From Rhodocyclaceae bacterium (GTDB lineage Bacteria; Pseudomonadota; Gammaproteobacteria; Burkholderiales; Rhodocyclaceae), in assembly GCA_028869135.1 (NCBI GenBank), contig JAGWTC010000016.1:1-59427 (forward strand): a stretch of DNA of 59,427 nt, written 5' to 3'. Numbering within the stretch: position 1 is the first letter of the stretch; each line of letters begins with the position of its first letter. Positions 30,657 through 38,929 of this stretch are shown piece by piece. The position numbers were made by a program, and so were the translations under genes. The notes below the pieces were generated by a model, which was not told the DNA's origin, did no database searches, and saw only the letters and a list, made by a program, of their open reading frames with translations.

Positions 30657-31097
30657 ATGGAACAATCCGGCTATAAAGCAGAGCAACTGCGCCGCTTTTT
30701 CAGCAGCGGCCTGAACGCGGTCGAGTTTCTCGGCCTGCTCGTCATCGCCTTCGCGACCAGCATCGCCATCTACGATGAAGTGATGGTGATGTGGCGTGCC
30801 CAAGGCGTGCATCTGTCCGACTTGCTGATGATGTTCCTGTATCTGGAAATCCTCGCCATGGTCGGCCGCTATCTGCAGTCGGGCGAACTACCGGTGCGTT
30901 TCCCGCTCTATATCGGCATCGTCGCGCTGGCGCGTTACCTCATCATCGACCTCAAGGAAATGAGCGAGTGGCGCATGCTCGCCGTCACTCTCGCCTGCTT
31001 CATTCTGTCGGTGACGGTGCTGGTGATCCGCTACGGCCATCTCCGCTATCCCTACAATGAAGATCTCAGCCGCGAACAAGCCGTTCCGCGCAAATAA
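30657..31097 (+). CDS. PsiE-family phosphate-starvation-inducible membrane protein
   Basis: A 146-residue protein with four hydrophobic segments (FLGLLVIAFATSIAIYDEV, LLMMFLYLEILAMVGRYL, LYIGIVALARYLII, LAVTLACFILSVTVLVI). The pattern matches the PsiE family of unknown function. It follows the fba terminator with its own GGGGGG ribosome site and lies 15 bp before purC. Confidence 0.8.
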   Translation: MEQSGYKAEQLRRFFSSGLNAVEFLGLLVIAFATSIAIYDEVMVMWRAQGVHLSDLLMMFLYLEILAMVGRYLQSGELPVRFPLYIGIVALARYLIIDLKEMSEWRMLAVTLACFILSVTVLVIRYGHLRYPYNEDLSREQAVPRK

Positions 31098-31112
31098 TCA
31101 AGGACAGTTCTC

Positions 31113-32006
31113 GTGACCGCAACCCTGCCTACCGTCTACGAATCCAATATCAAGAGCCTGCCCCTGCTCGGGCGCGGCAAGGTGCGCGACATCTATGCCG
31201 TCGGCGACGACAAGCTGCTCATCGTGGTCAGCGACCGTCTCTCGGCCTTCGACGTCATCCTGCCCGACCCTATTCCCGGCAAGGGCGCGGTGCTTACCGG
31301 CGTGGCGAACTTCTGGTTCGACAAGCTCTCGCACATCCTGCCCAACCAGCTGACCGGTATCGATCCGGAGACGGTGGTGCAGGGCGAAGAGGAAAAGGCT
31401 CAGGTGCGCGGCCGCGGCCTTGTGGTCAAGCGTCTCAAGCCCCTGCCGATAGAGGCCGTGGCGCGCGGCTACATCATTGGCTCCGGCTGGAAGGACTACC
31501 AGAGCAGCGGCGCGATCTGCGGCATTCCGCTGCCGGCCGGACTGAAGATGGCGCAGAAGCTGCCGCAGCCGATCTTCACGCCGGCCTACAAGGCAGAAGC
31601 CGGCGCGCACGACGAGAACATCGATTTCGAAAAGGTGAAGGAGCTGGTCGGCCCCGAGATGGCGGAAAAGGTGCGTGACGTGACCCTGAGGCTTTACAGC
31701 GAAGCCGCCGACTACGCCAAATCCAAGGGCATCATCATCGCCGACACCAAGTTCGAGTTTGGTCTCGACAAGGACGGCGTGCTGCACCTGATCGACGAGG
31801 CCCTGACACCGGATTCCTCGCGTTTCTGGCCGGCGGACACCTACGCCGAAGGCAGCAATCCGCCGAGCTTCGACAAGCAGTTCGTGCGCGACTACCTGGA
31901 GACGCTGGACTGGAACAAGACGGCGCCGGGACCGAAGCTGCCGGCTGATGTGATCGCCAAGACCACGGCGAAATATCAGGAAGCGCTTGAAAAACTGACC
32001 AAGTAA
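31113..32006 (+). CDS. purC: Phosphoribosylaminoimidazole-succinocarboxamide synthase
   Basis: A 297-residue SAICAR synthetase of purine synthesis. Family motifs: [55 protein letters not shown], and [11 protein letters not shown] followed by [17 protein letters not shown]. The longer length is typical of the fungal/proteobacterial subtype. Terminated by a strong hairpin downstream. Confidence 0.96.
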   Translation: MTATLPTVYESNIKSLPLLGRGKVRDIYAVGDDKLLIVVSDRLSAFDVILPDPIPGKGAVLTGVANFWFDKLSHILPNQLTGIDPETVVQGEEEKAQVRGRGLVVKRLKPLPIEAVARGYIIGSGWKDYQSSGAICGIPLPAGLKMAQKLPQPIFTPAYKAEAGAHDENIDFEKVKELVGPEMAEKVRDVTLRLYSEAADYAKSKGIIIADTKFEFGLDKDGVLHLIDEALTPDSSRFWPADTYAEGSNPPSFDKQFVRDYLETLDWNKTAPGPKLPADVIAKTTAKYQEALEKLTK

Positions 32007-32020
32007 CCTTATCTCTGTAT

Positions 32021-32054
32021 AAAGGCCGCCACGCGCGTCAAGCTGGCGGCCTTT
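32021..32054 (+). terminator. Intrinsic terminator after purC
   Basis: Perfect 11-bp stem AAAGGCCGCCA / TGGCGGCCTTT with a 12-nt loop followed by CTTCTTTT, 15 bp beyond the purC stop and 23 bp before the prlC start. Confidence 0.88.
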
Positions 32055-32076
32055 CTTCTTTTACAGGCCCGACATC

Positions 32077-34137
32077 ATGACGACCAACGCCAATCCCCTC
32101 CTCGATTTTTCCGGCCTGCCGCGTTTCGATGCGGTCAAGCCCGAACACGTCGCGCCCGCCATCCATGCGCTGCTGGATGAAAACCGCAAGCTGATCGAGC
32201 AGTTGCTGAAGCCGGAAACGCCGGCGACCTGGGCCGATTTTGTGCAGCCCATGATCGATGCCGGCGAGCGCATGGGTCGCGCCTGGGGCGTGGTCGGCCA
32301 CTTGCACGGCGTCATGGATGTGCCGGAGTGGCGCGAAGCCTACAACGCGCTGTTGCCGGAGATTTCGGCCTTCTACGCCGAACTCGGCCAGAACCTCGAG
32401 CTCTTCGGTAAGTACAAGGCGCTACGCGAGAGCAGCGAATACGCGACGCTGACGGCGGCTCAGAAGAGAATTATCGATAACGAGGTGCGCGATTTCCGCC
32501 TCTCCGGCGCCGAACTGCCGGACGAGCAAAAGCCGCGCTTCAAGGAAATTGCCGAAGAGCTTTCGGCCCTGGCCGCCAAGTTCTCGGAGAACCTGCTCGA
32601 TGCCACCAATGCCCATGCCGAGTGGATTGAGGATGAAAAGCTGCTTTCAGGCCTGCCCGAAGACGTGATTGCGGCCGCGCGTGCGGCGGCCGAGCGGGAT
32701 GGAAAAGCAGGCTGGAAGTTTACCTTGCATGCACCGTCCTACATCCCGGTTCTGCAGTACGCCGATGATCGCGACTTCCGCGCGCGCATGTATCGCGCCT
32801 ACGCGACGCGCGCCTCCGAGTTCGGCAAGGAGGAGTGGAACAACACGCCGCTGATCGAAAAGATTCTCGCCCTGCGCGACGAAGAGGCGCGCATGTTGGG
32901 CTACAAGACCTATGCTGAGGTCTCGCTGGTGCCCAAGATGGCCGACACGCCCGCGCAGGTGATCCAGTTCCTGCAGGATCTCGCCGCCAAGGCGCGTCCC
33001 TTCGCCGAGAAGGACGTCGCCGAGCTGCGCACCTTCGCCAAGGAAAAGCTTGGCCTTGAGCAGCTCGAGTCCTGGGACATGAGCTACGCCTCCGAGAAGC
33101 TCAAGCAGGAGCGCTATGCGTTCTCCGACGAGGAGGTGAAGCAGTACTTCCCCGAGCCCAAGGTCATCGAAGGTCTGTTCCGCGTGATCCAGTCGCTGTT
33201 CCAGGTGAAGCTTGAGCAGGACAGCGCATCGAGCTGGGATCCGGCCGTGCGCTTCTTCAAGATCCTGCGCGACGGTAAGTTGGTCGGCCAGTTCTACCTC
33301 GATCTCTACGCCCGCGAAACCAAGCGCGGCGGCGCCTGGATGGACGAAGCCATCACGCGTCGCAGCGTGGCCAACGGCGTGCAGACGCCGGTCGCCTATC
33401 TGACCTGCAACTTCCCGGCGCCGGTGAACGACAAGCCGGCGACGTTTTCGCACGACGACGTGATCACCCTGTTCCACGAAACCGGCCACGGCCTCCATCA
33501 TCTGCTCACTCAGGTCGATGAGCTGCCGGTTTCAGGCATCCATGGCGTCGAGTGGGACGCGGTTGAATTGCCCAGCCAGTTCATGGAAAACTTCTGCTGG
33601 GAGTGGGACGTGCTGCAGGGCATGACCGCCCATTCCGAGACGGGCCAGCCGCTGCCGCGCGATCTCTACGACAAGATGATCGCCGCCAAGAACTATCAGG
33701 CCGGCATGATGACGCTGCGCCAGGTCGAGTTTTCCATCTTCGACCTCCGGATCCACAGCGTACCGGCGACAGAGTCCAGGGACTTCATGAAGATACTCGC
33801 CGCCGTGCGCAAGGAAGTGGCGGTGGTTGTGCCGCCCGAGTGGAACCGTTTTCCGCAGAGCTTCTCGCACATTTTCGCGGGCGGCTATTCCGCCGGCTAC
33901 TACAGCTACAAGTGGGCGGAAGTGCTGTCGGCCGACGCCTTTGCCGCGTTCGAAGAGGCGAGGGCGCAGAAGGGCGCCGGGGCCAGCGTGCTGGATGCGG
34001 TTACTGGCAGCAAATTCTGGCAGGAAATTCTCTCGGTCGGCGGCTCCCGCCCGGCGCTGGAGTCGTTCAAGGCCTTCCGCGGTCGTGAACCGAGCGTCGA
34101 TGCCTTGTTGAAACACAACGGGATGGTGGCTGCCTGA
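32077..34137 (+). CDS. prlC: Oligopeptidase A (M3 family zinc peptidase)
   Basis: A 686-residue cytosolic metallopeptidase that degrades signal peptides and oligopeptides. The zinc site is LFHETGHGLHHLL (HExxH, about residue 468), with downstream glutamate in the EWDAVELPSQFMEN region. N-terminal NPLLDFSGLPRFDAVKPEHVAPAI is characteristic of PrlC/OpdA. Length is usual for the family. Confidence 0.95.
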   Translation: MTTNANPLLDFSGLPRFDAVKPEHVAPAIHALLDENRKLIEQLLKPETPATWADFVQPMIDAGERMGRAWGVVGHLHGVMDVPEWREAYNALLPEISAFYAELGQNLELFGKYKALRESSEYATLTAAQKRIIDNEVRDFRLSGAELPDEQKPRFKEIAEELSALAAKFSENLLDATNAHAEWIEDEKLLSGLPEDVIAAARAAAERDGKAGWKFTLHAPSYIPVLQYADDRDFRARMYRAYATRASEFGKEEWNNTPLIEKILALRDEEARMLGYKTYAEVSLVPKMADTPAQVIQFLQDLAAKARPFAEKDVAELRTFAKEKLGLEQLESWDMSYASEKLKQERYAFSDEEVKQYFPEPKVIEGLFRVIQSLFQVKLEQDSASSWDPAVRFFKILRDGKLVGQFYLDLYARETKRGGAWMDEAITRRSVANGVQTPVAYLTCNFPAPVNDKPATFSHDDVITLFHETGHGLHHLLTQVDELPVSGIHGVEWDAVELPSQFMENFCWEWDVLQGMTAHSETGQPLPRDLYDKMIAAKNYQAGMMTLRQVEFSIFDLRIHSVPATESRDFMKILAAVRKEVAVVVPPEWNRFPQSFSHIFAGGYSAGYYSYKWAEVLSADAFAAFEEARAQKGAGASVLDAVTGSKFWQEILSVGGSRPALESFKAFRGREPSVDALLKHNGMVAA

Positions 34138-34185
34138 CAAGTACCAACCCCGCCGATCCTGCGGATCGACCTCGCCTTCGGCGTC

Positions 34186-34227
34186 GCAAACAGAAAGGGC
34201 CCGGAATTCCGGGCCCTTTCTGTTTGC
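34186..34227. terminator. 42-bp perfect palindrome terminator between prlC and the PilZ gene
   Basis: Positions 34186-34206 and 34207-34227 are exact reverse complements (core AGAAAGGGCCCGG, centre AATT). It forms a 19-bp stem with an AATT loop and lies between two convergent genes, 12 bp from the PilZ stop. Terminator function is inferred; the U tract is short. Confidence 0.8.
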
Positions 34228-34239
34228 AGTCCGCTTCGC

Positions 34240-34620
34240 TCAGGAGGCTTTCTCGGGTTGGAGCAGGAAGGAGATCTCCTCTTCCAGCAGCACCGGATCG
34301 CCGACATTCAGCTCGATCAGGCGGCGCAGGTGGGTGACGCTGTCGAGATCCATGCTTTCGCCCTTGATGCCGACATGCCTGTCCTTTACATGAGCGGCTC
34401 GGCCCCACAACATGATCGTGGCGTCGGCGGCGAGTTGCACCTGCAGCCGGCAGCGTTCGTCGGCCTTTACGCTGGCGCCTTCAGGCAGCGTAACCAGGGC
34501 TCCCTTCAAGGAAAGGTCCTCGATCTGTACCGCATACTCGCCCGCATCGGTCAGCAGCTTGGCGCCCGCGTGAAAGTTGGCGCGCCAGAAACGGCGGCGT
34601 TCGTGGCTCGATGAAGACAT
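34240..34620 (-). CDS. PilZ domain protein
   Basis: A 126-residue single PilZ domain. The c-di-GMP-binding signature is present: the RxxxR motif in HERRRFWRANF and D-x-S-x-x-G in IEDLSLKGALVTL. It probably binds cyclic di-GMP and acts on a partner. It is convergent with prlC and divergent from xth. Confidence 0.87.
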   Translation of the reverse strand: MSSSSHERRRFWRANFHAGAKLLTDAGEYAVQIEDLSLKGALVTLPEGASVKADERCRLQVQLAADATIMLWGRAAHVKDRHVGIKGESMDLDSVTHLRRLIELNVGDPVLLEEEISFLLQPEKAS

Positions 34621-34690
34621 GCAGGACTCCCGCGATTGGATTGCCCATTATAGAGGCCCAATTGCCATTAGGGCTGTTAAGATCGCGCCC

Positions 34691-35458
34691 ATGAAAATCG
34701 CCGCCTGGAACGTCAATTCCCTCAAGGTTCGCCTGCCGCATCTGCTCGACTGGCTGGTTCAGCAGCAGCCGGACGTCGTCTGCCTGCAGGAGACCAAGAC
34801 CGAGGACAAGGGCTTTCCCTTCGCCGAGATCGAAGCCGCCGGCTATAAGGCTTTCCACAACGGGCAGAAGACCTACAACGGCGTCGCCATCCTCTCGCGC
34901 CTGCCGACCACCGAGTTGCATTTCGATATTCCCGATTTCGACGATCATCAAAAGCGCATTATCGCGGCCACCGTCGGCGATGTACGCGTCGTCTGCGCCT
35001 ACATGCCGAACGGCAGCGAGGTCGGTTCGGAGAAGTACGAATACAAGTTGCGCTGGTTCGCGGCGCTGACCGAATGGTTGCGCGGCGAGATTGCCAAGCA
35101 CCCCCGACTGGCCTTGCTCGGCGACTACAACATTGCGCCGGACGACCGCGACGTCCACGACCCGGCCGCCTGGACCGGGAAGATCCTCTGCTCGGAACCC
35201 GAGCGCGCGGCCTTCAAGGCCTTGCTCGATCTGGGCCTGACGGACTCCTTCCGTCTGTTCGAACAGCCCGAGAAGACCTTCTCGTGGTGGGACTACCGGA
35301 TGATGGGCTTCCGCCGCAATCTCGGCCTGCGCATCGACCACATTTTGTTGTTGGAGCCGCTGGCCAAGGCCTGCGTCTCCAGCGTCGTCGACAAGGCGCC
35401 GCGCAAGCTGGAGCGGCCGTCGGATCATGCGCCGGTGGTGGCGGAGATTGCGCTTTAG
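34691..35458 (+). CDS. xth: Exodeoxyribonuclease III (AP endonuclease)
   Basis: A 255-residue base-excision-repair nuclease. Motifs: MKIAAWNVNSLKVR, VCLQETKTEDKGFP, NGVAILSR, LLGDYNIAPDDRDVHDP, and the final LRIDHILL / RPSDHAPVVAEI with catalytic His. ATG at 34691 gives the family start. It is the last gene before the mobile element. Confidence 0.96.
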   Translation: MKIAAWNVNSLKVRLPHLLDWLVQQQPDVVCLQETKTEDKGFPFAEIEAAGYKAFHNGQKTYNGVAILSRLPTTELHFDIPDFDDHQKRIIAATVGDVRVVCAYMPNGSEVGSEKYEYKLRWFAALTEWLRGEIAKHPRLALLGDYNIAPDDRDVHDPAAWTGKILCSEPERAAFKALLDLGLTDSFRLFEQPEKTFSWWDYRMMGFRRNLGLRIDHILLLEPLAKACVSSVVDKAPRKLERPSDHAPVVAEIAL

Positions 35459-35520
35459 TTTTCTATTTGATGTTTTTGCTTGATTGGCGGCCGATGTCCG
35501 GAGTTTGTCCGGACGGCCGA

Positions 35521-35548
35521 CTTACTTTCTTTTGCTTCGCCAAAAGAA
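35521..35548. repeat. Left part of an interrupted palindromic repeat, ending in target duplication
   Basis: CTTACTTTCTTTTG (35521-35534), spacer CTTCGC, then CAAAAGAA (35541-35548). The rest of the right arm, AGTAAG, lies 9.7 kb away at 45294-45299. Joined, they give a perfect palindrome with 14-bp arms. The last 8 bp are the target duplication shared with 45286-45293. A separate hairpin GTCCGGA/TCCGGAC lies at 35496-35514. Confidence 0.9.
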
Positions 35549-35576
35549 CGGAATTATGTAGCAGCCGCACACGGCC
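35549..35576. repeat. Left terminal inverted repeat of the transposon
   Basis: 28 bp, exactly complementary to 45258-45285. It starts CGGAATTATG and ends CACACGGCC; the two ends diverge at the next base. The nearest gene stop is 38 bp inside. Confidence 0.93.
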
Positions 35577-35614
35577 GCTAACGCAGTAGAGGCGCGGCTT
35601 TCCTGCATCGTCCG

Positions 35615-36052
35615 TTACGCCTTGGGCTTCCTCGCCTCCAGCCGAGCCAGATACTCTGCTTCAGTAATGGCCTTCGCTGGCGTGTGCATTTGGCACCGGA
35701 CCATGAGCCAGCCGCCGTTCACCACACGCTGCCCCGGCTGGCCGCATTCCTCGCAGATGCGCATCGATACCTGCTCGGCCAGATCAATTTCCTCGTATTG
35801 CGCGTCGGTAGCGCAGCGCACATAGAAGCGCAGGCCGCCGAACTTCTCCTTCACCTGGCTCGCCACGACCTGAACCGAGTCCTTCTGTTCCGACAGCGCC
35901 TGCAACTTCGCACAGAGCGCCTCGATCAACGCAAACCAGCCGTCGCCGCACTCGAAGCCCCAGCACATGGCGGTTTGCTTCATCGAGTTGCGGCGCTCCG
36001 AGAAGATTGCTGGGTAGCGCTCGCACAAGAGCGCATCAAGTTCTGCTTTCAT
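35615..36052 (-). CDS. Conserved small protein with Cys-x2-Cys motif, unknown function
   Basis: About 145 residues from the ATG at 36052, which overlaps the stop of the upstream exonuclease gene by 4 bp (ATGA). The protein contains CWGFECGDGWFALIEALCAKLQ, VASQVKEKFGGLRFYVRC, and a RICEECGQPGQ stretch followed by GGWLMVRCQMH, suggesting a zinc-binding site. Similar proteins occur in phages and integrated elements, but I know no function. An ATG at 36079 is possible and would deepen the overlap. Last gene of the four-gene coupled set. Confidence 0.6.
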   Translation of the reverse strand: MKAELDALLCERYPAIFSERRNSMKQTAMCWGFECGDGWFALIEALCAKLQALSEQKDSVQVVASQVKEKFGGLRFYVRCATDAQYEEIDLAEQVSMRICEECGQPGQRVVNGGWLMVRCQMHTPAKAITEAEYLARLEARKPKA

Positions 36053-36540
36053 GTACGCCTCCATTGTGTCGCCAGCCATGCCATCCGATTGGCCTCGGCG
36101 TCATCCAGCGCATGGTGACGCCGCAGGCCTGCGGCGAAAACGTCCTCGACCGCCTGCTGGAACTCCGGCAGGATCAGGAGCTTGCAGGCCTTGGGTGCAA
36201 GACACTCCGGCCAAGTCACCCCGCCCGGCATGCCGAAGAGATCCACGATCCAGGGCCAGTCCCACGCCAGGCTGTCGGTTGCCAGTTGAACCGGCTGGCC
36301 GAACGAGGCAAGCCAGCTTGCCAACTGGCGGCGCAGTTCATCCATGGGGATGCGCGCCGCCGGGTTGCCCAGCTTCGGCAGCACTTCCTCTTCCACGAAA
36401 TCGCTCGGATCGTAAGGGCCCCAGGTGTCGGACAGTTCCGCATAGAACGTCCGCTCACCCGTTTCATCGACCAGGCCGATGGAAATGAGCTTGGCGTCAT
36501 ACGCGAGGTCGGTGAACTCGGTATCGAAGAAGATCAACAT
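36049..36540 (-). CDS. DEDDh 3'-5' exoribonuclease-like protein (Rv2179c type)
   Basis: A 163-residue RNase T/DnaQ-fold protein. FFDTEFTDL gives D6 and E8 of exonuclease motif I. LATDSLAWDWPWIVDLF supplies the motif II aspartate (about 89-94). RRHHALDDAEANRMAW gives the H-x4-D of motif III (H142, D147). The whole matches the compact 3'-5' exoribonuclease family represented by Rv2179c. It starts 2 bp after the metallophosphoesterase stop. Substrate is unknown. Confidence 0.78.
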   Translation of the reverse strand: MLIFFDTEFTDLAYDAKLISIGLVDETGERTFYAELSDTWGPYDPSDFVEEEVLPKLGNPAARIPMDELRRQLASWLASFGQPVQLATDSLAWDWPWIVDLFGMPGGVTWPECLAPKACKLLILPEFQQAVEDVFAAGLRRHHALDDAEANRMAWLATQWRRT

Positions 36541-36542
36541 CG

Positions 36543-37343
36543 TTACACCTCCACCACGAACTCGGGGTTGAACCCATCGGCCAGCTCGATCCCCATGTAT
36601 CCGCGCGGATTCGACACCACGCGGCCATTGCCGATCCAGTAGTCAACCGGGATATGCGTATGGCCGTGAATCCACAGATCAGCCTGGGCCACGAGATCGT
36701 CGAGGTGGCTGGCGTAGGCGCTGTCCAGCCGCTCGCCCGGCTTCTGGTAAGTCAGGCTCTGCGCCGATGGTGCGTGATGCGTCACCACAACGGTCTTCTG
36801 TCCGGGCGCATTGAGTTCCCGCGCCAGATAGCTGCGGCTGGCGTGATGCATTTCCACCGCCCGCTTTGCCGTCAGCAAATCACCGCCATGGCGCATGCGC
36901 CCGCCCATCTCATCCCACGCCGATGAACGGCGTACCGATACGAAGATGCTGTTGTAGTCGGTCATGTCGTGCTGGGCGAGGCGCATCATTTCCTCCTGGC
37001 GCTCAATGCCAAAGAGGCTGAAATCCGTCCAGAGCGTCGCGCCGAGGAAGCGCACGCCATCGAGAACGACGGCCTCATTCTCCAGCAAGTGGACATGGGT
37101 GCCCTCGACCTTCTGGCGGGCCTTGCGCCAGAGTTCGACCATGGGCCGCTGCCCGTAATACTCATGGTTGCCCATGACGTAGATCACGGGACGCTTGAAC
37201 TCCAGGGCGAAGCGCAGACCATCCAGGCCGACGCCGATGTCACCCGCGAGCACCGTCACATCGGCGTCGATGGCGTTGACGTCAATGTCCTTCGGCCACT
37301 TGCCGAATTCAAGGTGGATGTCCGACAGCACATGAATCTTCAT
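36543..37343 (-). CDS. Metallophosphoesterase
   Basis: A 266-residue calcineurin-like phosphoesterase. The five metal motifs are in order: DIHLE (D8, H10), LAGDIG, MGNHEYYG, VVTHHAPS and IHGHTHIPVDYWIG. Such enzymes act on phosphodiesters, including cyclic nucleotides or nucleic acid ends. The start ATG (37343-37341) shares one base with the stop of the AAA+ gene (TAATG), so it is translationally coupled. Confidence 0.87.
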   Translation of the reverse strand: MKIHVLSDIHLEFGKWPKDIDVNAIDADVTVLAGDIGVGLDGLRFALEFKRPVIYVMGNHEYYGQRPMVELWRKARQKVEGTHVHLLENEAVVLDGVRFLGATLWTDFSLFGIERQEEMMRLAQHDMTDYNSIFVSVRRSSAWDEMGGRMRHGGDLLTAKRAVEMHHASRSYLARELNAPGQKTVVVTHHAPSAQSLTYQKPGERLDSAYASHLDDLVAQADLWIHGHTHIPVDYWIGNGRVVSNPRGYMGIELADGFNPEFVVEV

Positions 37344-38539
37344 TACGCTCCCCTCACAAAGCCAATCGATGCCCGCCCGGCGCGCGGTGGAACCTTGGGC
37401 GTGGCGATGTCCTTCCTGATTGCCAACGCCGTCGCAAAGGCATCCACGACAAGCCGATGCGTCTGGCGCAGATCGAGGTCGGTTCGATCTGCCAAGGCCT
37501 CGGCTGCATGCACATCCAGCGCAATGCGCTTCTTGGTGGCGCGTTGCAGCCGCCCGACCTCGGCCTGGATGATCTGCAAGCGCTGCGCCGGCTCGGGCGG
37601 CGGAATGTCGAAGACCTCCACCCGGCTCAGCACCGGCTCCGGCACCTGACTCAGGTCGTTCGCCGTCAGCACGTAGATGATCCGGCTCGCGTCGAAGGGC
37701 AAGGCGAAGAAGGTGTCCTCGAAGGTGCGCGCGGTGTTTCTCTCCAGCAGATCGAGGAACACCGGCAGGACCGGGTAGTTCATGTCCTTGCCGATCTTGT
37801 CCACTTCGTCGAGCACGAAAACAGGCGAGGCCGTATCGCTGCGGGCCATGGCTTCCAGAATCAAACCGGGCTTGCCTTGACGCCAACTGCTGTCGCTGCC
37901 GGTCAGTTGGAAGGCGGATTGCGCGCTGCCCGCCGACCACTGTGTCATCGACACGCCCAGCGCATCCGCCAGTTGCCGGGCAAAGTGCGTCTTGCCGATG
38001 CCGGGCGGCCCGGCCAGCAGGATAGGACGGATATGGAAATCCACCGGGCGCATGGCTTTTGCCAGCGTCAGGTCGATCCGCAGCTTCTCGATGGGTTCGC
38101 GCAGATTGGCGAATTGCGCCTGCGAGGCTTCGAGCCGCTTCAGCGCGGGCCGGATGCGCGGCAGGGCACGAAAGCCGCTGTGCTTACTGGCATCGTCCAG
38201 CACGGCCTTGGCGTACTTCTGCTGCCCCTCATCCATGACATCGAACTTGCGCTTGGCATCCTCCAAGGCGTCGGTCGCAAAGACGCGCACCTGGTGGAGC
38301 TTGGGACGACGAGGGACAGCGCGCACGACGGGCGGCGCAATAAGCTCTGGCTGCGGCTCCGGCGGAGCCGACTGATAGAACGCCTGAACGGCTTCATCGA
38401 CTGCTGCCTTGATTGCCACCAGCTCCTCGCGGGTGCGGTGCGGCACGAGCAGGCGGTAGGCCTCTGTGGCGGGGATGGACGAGAGATCGCCCAAGGGTGC
38501 GAAACCGAAAGGCCATGCCTTCTGCCGGGATTCCGACAT
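37343..38539 (-). CDS. Lon-type AAA+ ATPase without protease domain
   Basis: A 398-residue ATPase. An N-terminal region of about 130 residues has no recognised domain. Then AAA+ motifs follow: Walker A GPPGIGKT at 177-184, Walker B FVLDEVD at 241-247, sensor 1 Asn in LTAND at about 294, and an arginine-finger candidate R306. The module resembles the ATPase of Lon, but no serine protease domain follows. It heads a coupled cassette with a metallophosphoesterase and exoribonuclease-like gene. A 390-bp leader with hairpins precedes it. Confidence 0.8.
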   Translation of the reverse strand: MSESRQKAWPFGFAPLGDLSSIPATEAYRLLVPHRTREELVAIKAAVDEAVQAFYQSAPPEPQPELIAPPVVRAVPRRPKLHQVRVFATDALEDAKRKFDVMDEGQQKYAKAVLDDASKHSGFRALPRIRPALKRLEASQAQFANLREPIEKLRIDLTLAKAMRPVDFHIRPILLAGPPGIGKTHFARQLADALGVSMTQWSAGSAQSAFQLTGSDSSWRQGKPGLILEAMARSDTASPVFVLDEVDKIGKDMNYPVLPVFLDLLERNTARTFEDTFFALPFDASRIIYVLTANDLSQVPEPVLSRVEVFDIPPPEPAQRLQIIQAEVGRLQRATKKRIALDVHAAEALADRTDLDLRQTHRLVVDAFATALAIRKDIATPKVPPRAGRASIGFVRGA

Positions 38540-38929
38540 GATGTGTCTCCAAATGCGATACGGCGGCTTGTGGCCGCGATAGCCAAACCCGGTTGTGCCG
38601 GGAAAGGAAATGGTCTGGGCTGAAAGTCAGCCGACTATTTGGCTATTCGCGTCGTAGTTCGCTCGGAGTGAGCGAACAGGCGGCTACCAAACCAGACCGG
38701 GCGGGTCGGTTTAATGCGAGAGACGCATCGGTTAGCCGCGTTGGAGAACATGAGGTGTGTGGGTGTCGAGTGGTGACTACGTACTCGAACAATAACGCAT
38801 TCGGGCCAGGGAAAGTTGACAGCATCGTTGACGATAGATGCCGGGCTGGCGGTGATCGGCTGCATGACAAGCGCTCCCTGGAAATGACAGGGTCATTCTA
38901 GGGAGCGTGGGGCTCAGGGGATGAGCTTG
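38540..38929 (-). other. 390-bp region between the type IIG gene and the AAA+ gene, rich in hairpins
   Basis: No protein is convincing here. Candidate structure: outer pair AGCCAAA (38581-38587) / TTTGGCT (38638-38644) enclosing CCCGG/CCGGG (38588-38602) and GGCTGA/TCAGCC (38618-38632), then a perfect 8-bp hairpin GTTCGCTC/GAGCGAAC (38657-38677). GGTCTGG near 38612 can also pair with CCAGACC near 38692. This may be the structured 5' leader of the AAA+ operon or a small RNA; it contains the promoter either way. Confidence 0.4.
38872..38907 (-). terminator. Stem-loop after the type IIG gene
   Basis: CGCTCCCT (38872-38879) / AGGGAGCG (38900-38907) with further pairing GAAATGAC/GTCATTC in the loop, 22 bp beyond the gene stop on the minus strand. 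No U tract, so termination is uncertain. Confidence 0.45.

Noticed and set aside
38593-38901. 102-codon plus-strand gene in the restriction/AAA+ spacer
   Set aside because: No ribosome site, no domain, unusual composition, and overlaps the hairpin cluster.
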